DNA from: Leadbetterella sp040829825
GTDB taxonomy: Bacteria; Bacteroidota; Bacteroidia; Cytophagales; Spirosomataceae
DNA length: 64,000 nt
NCBI RefSeq assembly: GCF_040829825.1
Contig: NZ_JBFOLH010000011.1
Strand: one strand, 5' to 3'
Shown: piece by piece, positions 60,064-64,000 of the stretch
How the letters are laid out: every line of letters begins with the position of its first letter
Position numbering within the stretch: position 1 is the stretch's first letter
Translations under genes and position numbers: made by a program
The notes under the pieces: model-generated
The model's input: only the letters and a program-made list of their open reading frames with translations
The model's database searches: none
What the model was told of the DNA's origin: nothing

Positions 60064-61593
60064 TTAAACACTCACCACCCCGATCTCTTTCTCCTTCTCT
60101 CCGAATTTCTTCCCGTAATTCTCTCTGAACAGTTCCGCCAGCTTCCGGCTCTCTGTTTCGTACAGCGCCTTATCTGTCCAGGTATTGGCCGGGTTTAAGA
60201 GGTGGGAGGGTACACCAGGACAGCTCAGGGGCATTTCAAGGCCAAAAACGGGATGCGGCTGGGTGATCGTATCCTTCAGGCTGCCGTTTAAGACCGCCCG
60301 GATCATAGCCCGGGTATAGCTCAGCCGTATCCTTTCGCCCGTACCGTATCCACCCCCTGTCCAGCCCGTGTTGACCATCCATACACTCACCTCATCCCGG
60401 TCAATTCTCTCTCTCAGCATTTCGGCGTAAACGTGTGGGGCCAGTGGCAGGAAAGGGGCACCAAAGCAGGTGCTGAAGGTGGGCCGGGGCTCTTTAACAC
60501 CTTCTTCGGTGCCGGCAATCCGTGCGGTATACCCGCTCAGGAAATAATACATGGCCTGCCGGGGAGATAGCCGGCTAAGTGGCGGAAGCACTCCGAATGC
60601 ATCACAGGTCAGGAAAAATATGTGCCGCGGACTGCCCGCTACCGACGGGATCACCGCGTTATCGATATACGCCAGGGGGTAGCTTACACGGGTGTTTTCG
60701 GTAACTGACCGGTCGGCATAATTAATGCGGTTGCTGCCTTCAAAGAAAGTCACATTCTCTACCAGGGCATGATCTCTGACCGCCCGGAAAATCTGGGGCT
60801 CCTTTTCCGGCGACAGGTCGATCACCTTGGCATAGCACCCGCCTTCTATATTGAAAATCCCTTTATCCGTCCAGGCATGCTCGTCATCGCCTATAAGCCT
60901 CCGTTCGGCATCGGCGCTGAGCGTGGTCTTGCCCGTTCCGCTCAGGCCGAAAAACAGGGCCACGTCGCCGTCTGCCCCCTGGTTGGCGCTGCAGTGCATG
61001 GTCAGCACGTTTCTCTCCTTCGGCAGCAGGTAGTTCATTACCGTAAACATTCCCTTTTTAATCTCGCCGGTATAACCGGTACCGCCGATCAGTATGGTCT
61101 TATGCGCCAGTGAAATAACCGCAAAATTTTGCTGCCGGGTACCGTGCACGGCCGGATCAGCCCTGAAGCCGGGCGCCTGTATAATCTTCCACTCCGGGAT
61201 GAAAAGCTCGCCGGGTGTTCGGCAGATAAACATGTTGCAGACAAACAGATTGCTGTCGGGCCATTCATTGAGGCAGGTAACGGCAATGCGGTAATCCGGG
61301 TCGGCTCCTGCATATACCTCCTGCTCCCAAACCTCTTCCTTTTGATCGAGGTAGCGGAGAATATCTTCCCGGAGCTTCAGAAAATAAGCTTCCTCTATCG
61401 GGATATTGAACTCGTTCCAGTCAATATCGGCGGCAGAAGCGTTCTCACGTACAAAAAACTTGTCTTTGGGGCTCCTTCCGGTGAATTGCCCGGTACGGAT
61501 GACCAATGTGCCGTTTTCGCCGAGTGTGGCAACGCCCAGGCGCAGGCAATGCTGTTTGAGCTCTTCGGGGGAGAGGTTTTTGTGAATGTTCAT
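60064..61593 (-). CDS. pckA: Phosphoenolpyruvate carboxykinase (ATP)
   Basis: A 509-residue enzyme from ATG 61591-61593 (MNIHKNLSPEELKQHCLRLG). Walker A is GLSGTGKTTLSAD, with FFGLSG and LIGDDEHAW following, and the substrate region has GRSPKDKF and CTP-like GGTGYTGEIKKG. It makes PEP from oxaloacetate. The longer open frame upstream (to 61701) lies in AT-rich promoter sequence and was not used. Confidence 0.95.
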   Translation of the reverse strand: MNIHKNLSPEELKQHCLRLGVATLGENGTLVIRTGQFTGRSPKDKFFVRENASAADIDWNEFNIPIEEAYFLKLREDILRYLDQKEEVWEQEVYAGADPDYRIAVTCLNEWPDSNLFVCNMFICRTPGELFIPEWKIIQAPGFRADPAVHGTRQQNFAVISLAHKTILIGGTGYTGEIKKGMFTVMNYLLPKERNVLTMHCSANQGADGDVALFFGLSGTGKTTLSADAERRLIGDDEHAWTDKGIFNIEGGCYAKVIDLSPEKEPQIFRAVRDHALVENVTFFEGSNRINYADRSVTENTRVSYPLAYIDNAVIPSVAGSPRHIFFLTCDAFGVLPPLSRLSPRQAMYYFLSGYTARIAGTEEGVKEPRPTFSTCFGAPFLPLAPHVYAEMLRERIDRDEVSVWMVNTGWTGGGYGTGERIRLSYTRAMIRAVLNGSLKDTITQPHPVFGLEMPLSCPGVPSHLLNPANTWTDKALYETESRKLAELFRENYGKKFGEKEKEIGVVSV

Positions 61594-61872
61594 TGTGGCT
61601 GAGATTAAATTAGGATTTAAGGCCTTTAATTGCCAATTTTGGCGGATCAAAAGGCCCTTTATCCCGGTTGATTTTATTGATGAAATATTTGTTTTGTGCA
61701 AATTTATAGAAAAATATATACGAATCTTGTTATGACAATTATTAAAATAAATTATTAATTATTTTATATATTCATATTTCAATAAATTGATATTCAGGTA
61801 AATGGGTTTTGAAGTATAGAATTGTTTATTTTGTATTGCAATTTTTTCTTAGATAATTCTAAAATTTGGTTT

Positions 61873-63198
61873 ATGAGAAAAATTATAAAATTTCTTTTGG
61901 TAGTGCTGGCTGTGCTTCTGGTCGTGGTGCTGCTAATGGTACAGCGGATAGAAAGAACACCGTATAAGGAAACGGCCCATTATAAAGCATGGAAGAGCCA
62001 GGTGCTTGACCTGCCTGTGCAAACCGGTACCTGCCGGGTAGGGTGGGCTCTGCAGAACATCACTCCCGCTAAGCCCGTTCCCCTGGCCGGCTACGGTAAG
62101 CGGCGGGGCCGTCACTATGAATCGGTGCATGATTCGGTTTATGTGCGGTCAGTAGCTTTGGAAATGGGTGCCGGGCAGGTGTTTTTTGTATCGGCAGACC
62201 TGCTGTTTATTCCGCCTAAAGTAGTTGAAGCGCTGAAAAAGAAGCTGAAAAACCAGGGCATCCGCCTGAAAGACATTCATTTCTCCGCCACCCACAGCCA
62301 CAGCAGCATCGGCGGCTGGGAGAGCACCCTTACCGGTGAATTGTTTGGCGGGAAATACGACCCTGAAGTAGTGGAGCTCCTGGCTCAGCGGTTCCTGAAA
62401 GCCATACTGGCTTCGGCACGTGATCTCAGCGAAGGAAGCGTAAGCTATTCGGAAGTGGTGGACGATGACGACGTACGGTACCGGATCAACCTGCCCGGCG
62501 GAGTGCGCGACAAGGAGATCAGGGCCCTGACCTTTACGAAAAAAACCGGTGATAAAGCCTACCTGATCACCTATGCGGCCCACAGCACAACCCTCAGCGA
62601 CGGTAACCTGCAGTTGTCGAGAGACTACTCCGGCGTGCTGGTAGACTCGCTCCGGCCGGCCTTTGCCGTTTATATGGCCGGGGCCGTGGCCGGTATGGGG
62701 CCGGTAGAACGGGGAGTAACCGAATTTGATGAGGCCAGGAACGAGGGACTGAGTGTATTGTACTATTTTAACCAGCGGAAAGAAATTCCCCTGGGCGACA
62801 CCCTCGTGTCGGCACTTATCCGGGTGCCTTTGCCCGAACCAACCGCCCGCCTGACCCGCCACCTGGCCTTGCGCCCCTGGGTGTTTAAACGCTTCTTCGG
62901 AGATTATGAAGCCTTTATTAAAGTAACCCGTGTGGGCAATACGCTGCTGCTGGGCATGCCGGCTGATTTCTCGGGCGAAATTATGGTGGAGCTTGATGCA
63001 TACGCCCGTAAAAAAGGCCTTAACCTGGTAGTTACCAGCTTTAACGGGGGATATATTGGCTATATTACGGCCGATAAGCTGTATGACTCCGGGCATTATG
63101 AAACCGTAACGATGTCGTGGTACGGCTACCAGAACGGCGGCTATTTCAAAGAAATTTCAGAAGATATCATTGACCAGGTAGCCCTTAAAAACCGTTAA
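61873..63198 (+). CDS. Neutral/alkaline ceramidase-like membrane-anchored protein
   Basis: A 441-residue protein from ATG 61873. The start MRKIIKFLLVVLAVLLVVVL is an uncleaved anchor or signal. It is followed by the N-terminal domain of the neutral/alkaline non-lysosomal ceramidase family: CRVGWALQNITPAKPVPLAGYG, FFVSADLLFIPPKVV and SATHSHSSIGGWE, the His pair that binds zinc. It is shorter than known ceramidases (about 700 residues) and lacks their C-terminal domain. I do not find the family's catalytic Ser segment (GDVSPN-like). Ceramide cleavage is therefore only a possibility. Confidence 0.75.
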   Translation: MRKIIKFLLVVLAVLLVVVLLMVQRIERTPYKETAHYKAWKSQVLDLPVQTGTCRVGWALQNITPAKPVPLAGYGKRRGRHYESVHDSVYVRSVALEMGAGQVFFVSADLLFIPPKVVEALKKKLKNQGIRLKDIHFSATHSHSSIGGWESTLTGELFGGKYDPEVVELLAQRFLKAILASARDLSEGSVSYSEVVDDDDVRYRINLPGGVRDKEIRALTFTKKTGDKAYLITYAAHSTTLSDGNLQLSRDYSGVLVDSLRPAFAVYMAGAVAGMGPVERGVTEFDEARNEGLSVLYYFNQRKEIPLGDTLVSALIRVPLPEPTARLTRHLALRPWVFKRFFGDYEAFIKVTRVGNTLLLGMPADFSGEIMVELDAYARKKGLNLVVTSFNGGYIGYITADKLYDSGHYETVTMSWYGYQNGGYFKEISEDIIDQVALKNR

Positions 63199-63345
63199 TC
63201 CCTGTGTTCTTTGTGCCTTTTCCTGGTGTACTTTGTGAAAAAGCAGATTTTTACAAAGCACACCAAGTCGGTTTCACTAAGCACACAAAGTTTGGAAACG
63301 AATAGTAAAATTCTTCTTATTTTTCCGACCTTTGCGTCACATTTA
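63198..63345. repeat. CTTTGTG-type intergenic repeat
   Basis: Three CTTTGTG copies occur, with reverse copies (CACAAAG) further on (for example TTCTTTGTGCC and GTACTTTGTGAAA; CACACAAAG near 63282). They can fold back. This resembles short palindromic repeats scattered in Bacteroidota genomes. No gene is seen here. Confidence 0.4.
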
Positions 63346-63353
63346 GAGGAATT

Positions 63354-63896
63354 ATGAGAATTGAAATTATTTCCGGTAGCCCCCGCCAGGGCAGCATAAC
63401 TTTCCGTATAGCCCGGCACCTGCACCATGTATTTCAGGGTAAAGACGGAGTAGAAGCGGGCCTGATAGATGTTCGTGATTACGCCCTTCCCTTCGTGCAG
63501 GAAGTGTGGACTACCCCGGCTAAAGTTCCGGCTGAATTTAAAGACCTGGGCGACCGGATCTTCTCGGCCGATGCCTTCATCCTGGTTTCACCGGAATATA
63601 ACGGCGGATATTCTCCCGCCCTGAAAAACCTGCTGGATCATTTCCCCAAGCAAAGCCGGAAGCCTTTCGGAATCGCCACCGGTACAGACGGTGCGCTGGG
63701 AGCCATGCGGTCGGCCCAGCAGCTTGTTCAGCTGGTAGCGGCGTTGTTTGGCGTTCTGAGCCCGCGCCTGCTCATCACACCGCACGCCGATAAGAAATTT
63801 GATAAAGAAGGTGTCCTCCTGGATAAAGATTTCCAGCCATCGATCGATATGTTTGTGGATGAATTTTTGTGGCTGGGACAGAAAATTGTGAAATAA
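63354..63896 (+). CDS. NADPH-dependent FMN reductase-like protein
   Basis: A 180-residue flavodoxin-fold protein. ISGSPRQGSITFRIARHL is the FMN phosphate site, and SPEYNGGYSPALKNLLDHF the second flavin loop of this family. It reduces FMN or quinones with NAD(P)H. No signal peptide. The next gene starts three bases after its stop. Confidence 0.9.
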   Translation: MRIEIISGSPRQGSITFRIARHLHHVFQGKDGVEAGLIDVRDYALPFVQEVWTTPAKVPAEFKDLGDRIFSADAFILVSPEYNGGYSPALKNLLDHFPKQSRKPFGIATGTDGALGAMRSAQQLVQLVAALFGVLSPRLLITPHADKKFDKEGVLLDKDFQPSIDMFVDEFLWLGQKIVK

Positions 63897-63898
63897 TC

Positions 63899-64000
63899 AT
63901 GCTGAATAAAATATACCGGCTTGTGCTGTCCCTGCTGGTAGTTTCATCCGGAGCTATGTCGCAGGAGCCGGTAGCCGTGCCTCTTCAGGGAAACGCGTGG
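63899..64000 (+). CDS. Start of a secreted protein (cut by the window end)
   Basis: The first 34 codons from ATG 63899 give MLNKIYRLVLSLLVVSSGAM followed by SQEPVAVPLQ, a signal peptide with likely cleavage near AMSQ. The gene runs past the window. The family cannot be told. It probably shares an operon with the FMN reductase. Confidence 0.7.
   Translation, partial: MLNKIYRLVLSLLVVSSGAMSQEPVAVPLQGNAW

Noticed and set aside
62149..63096. 315-codon minus-strand open frame
   Set aside because: Antisense to the ceramidase-like gene, with no recognisable motifs. The plus-strand frame has a signal, family motifs and good context.

Overview
The window looks like a chromosomal segment from a Bacteroidota bacterium, probably in the Cytophagales/Sphingobacteriales range. 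The evidence is a SusC/SusD pair driven by a hybrid two-component regulator, outer-membrane beta-barrel receptors with carboxypeptidase-regulatory N-termini, a GldF permease, DUF4199 proteins, Bacteroidota-type promoters (TAnnTTTG at -7) and little use of Shine-Dalgarno sites. No rRNA, phage, IS element or CRISPR array is visible. There is one tRNA, Ser(GGA).

Layout. (1) Positions 1-5300, minus strand, visibly AT-rich: a graveyard of polymorphic-toxin tips and their immunity genes, with no full-length toxin core. It holds at least three toxin-tip remnants (one with an HExxH zincin motif), four apparently intact immunity-like genes (two are paralogous lipoproteins), two truncated tandem copies of immunity genes, and shared repeat/terminator blocks. 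(2) 5300-12300: a broken DUF72 gene, a TonB-dependent receptor, two half-size ABC exporter-fold proteins and a broken AraC regulator, which together resemble a siderophore-uptake locus that has lost its regulator. (3) 12300-23500: single genes and small operons. They include an O-methyltransferase, a FrnE-like DsbA protein, an ABC ATPase/permease pair, arsR-arsM with an arsC-like remnant, a Tat-like SDR, a NYN-LOTUS protein, an RRM protein, a TPR-Arr fusion (rifampin ADP-ribosyltransferase type), a divergent pair (membrane-bound HTH regulator with a ConA-like sensor, and a secreted ConA-like protein) around tandem iterons, and a broken DUF2971 gene.

(4) 23800-40430: a polysaccharide-utilisation locus. 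A divergent hybrid two-component system (36453-40427) faces a minus-strand operon susC-susD-CE1-like esterase-GH3-second esterase-CitMHS transporter-AtuA-AtuA-like small protein. The arrangement suggests that an acylated glycan is taken up and de-esterified, its sugar part is cut by GH3, and the released acid is moved by the CitMHS carrier and handled by the AtuA pair. (5) 40430-47300: an FtsX-type ABC permease, tRNA-Ser, ansA with a TPR gene, and etfBA.

(6) 47300-64000: mostly housekeeping genes. These are an OmpA/PD40 envelope protein, a three-gene glycosyltransferase block (GT2, GT39-like, GT2), gcvH, a dihydroorotase homologue lacking metal ligands, two DUF4199 proteins, gldF without gldG, phzF, queA, ispD, pckA, a ceramidase-like membrane-anchored protein, an FMN reductase and the start of a secreted protein.

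The observations most worth following up are the orphan toxin/immunity array, the AtuA/CitMHS extension of the glycan locus, and the divergent ConA-regulator pair with its three tandem iterons.
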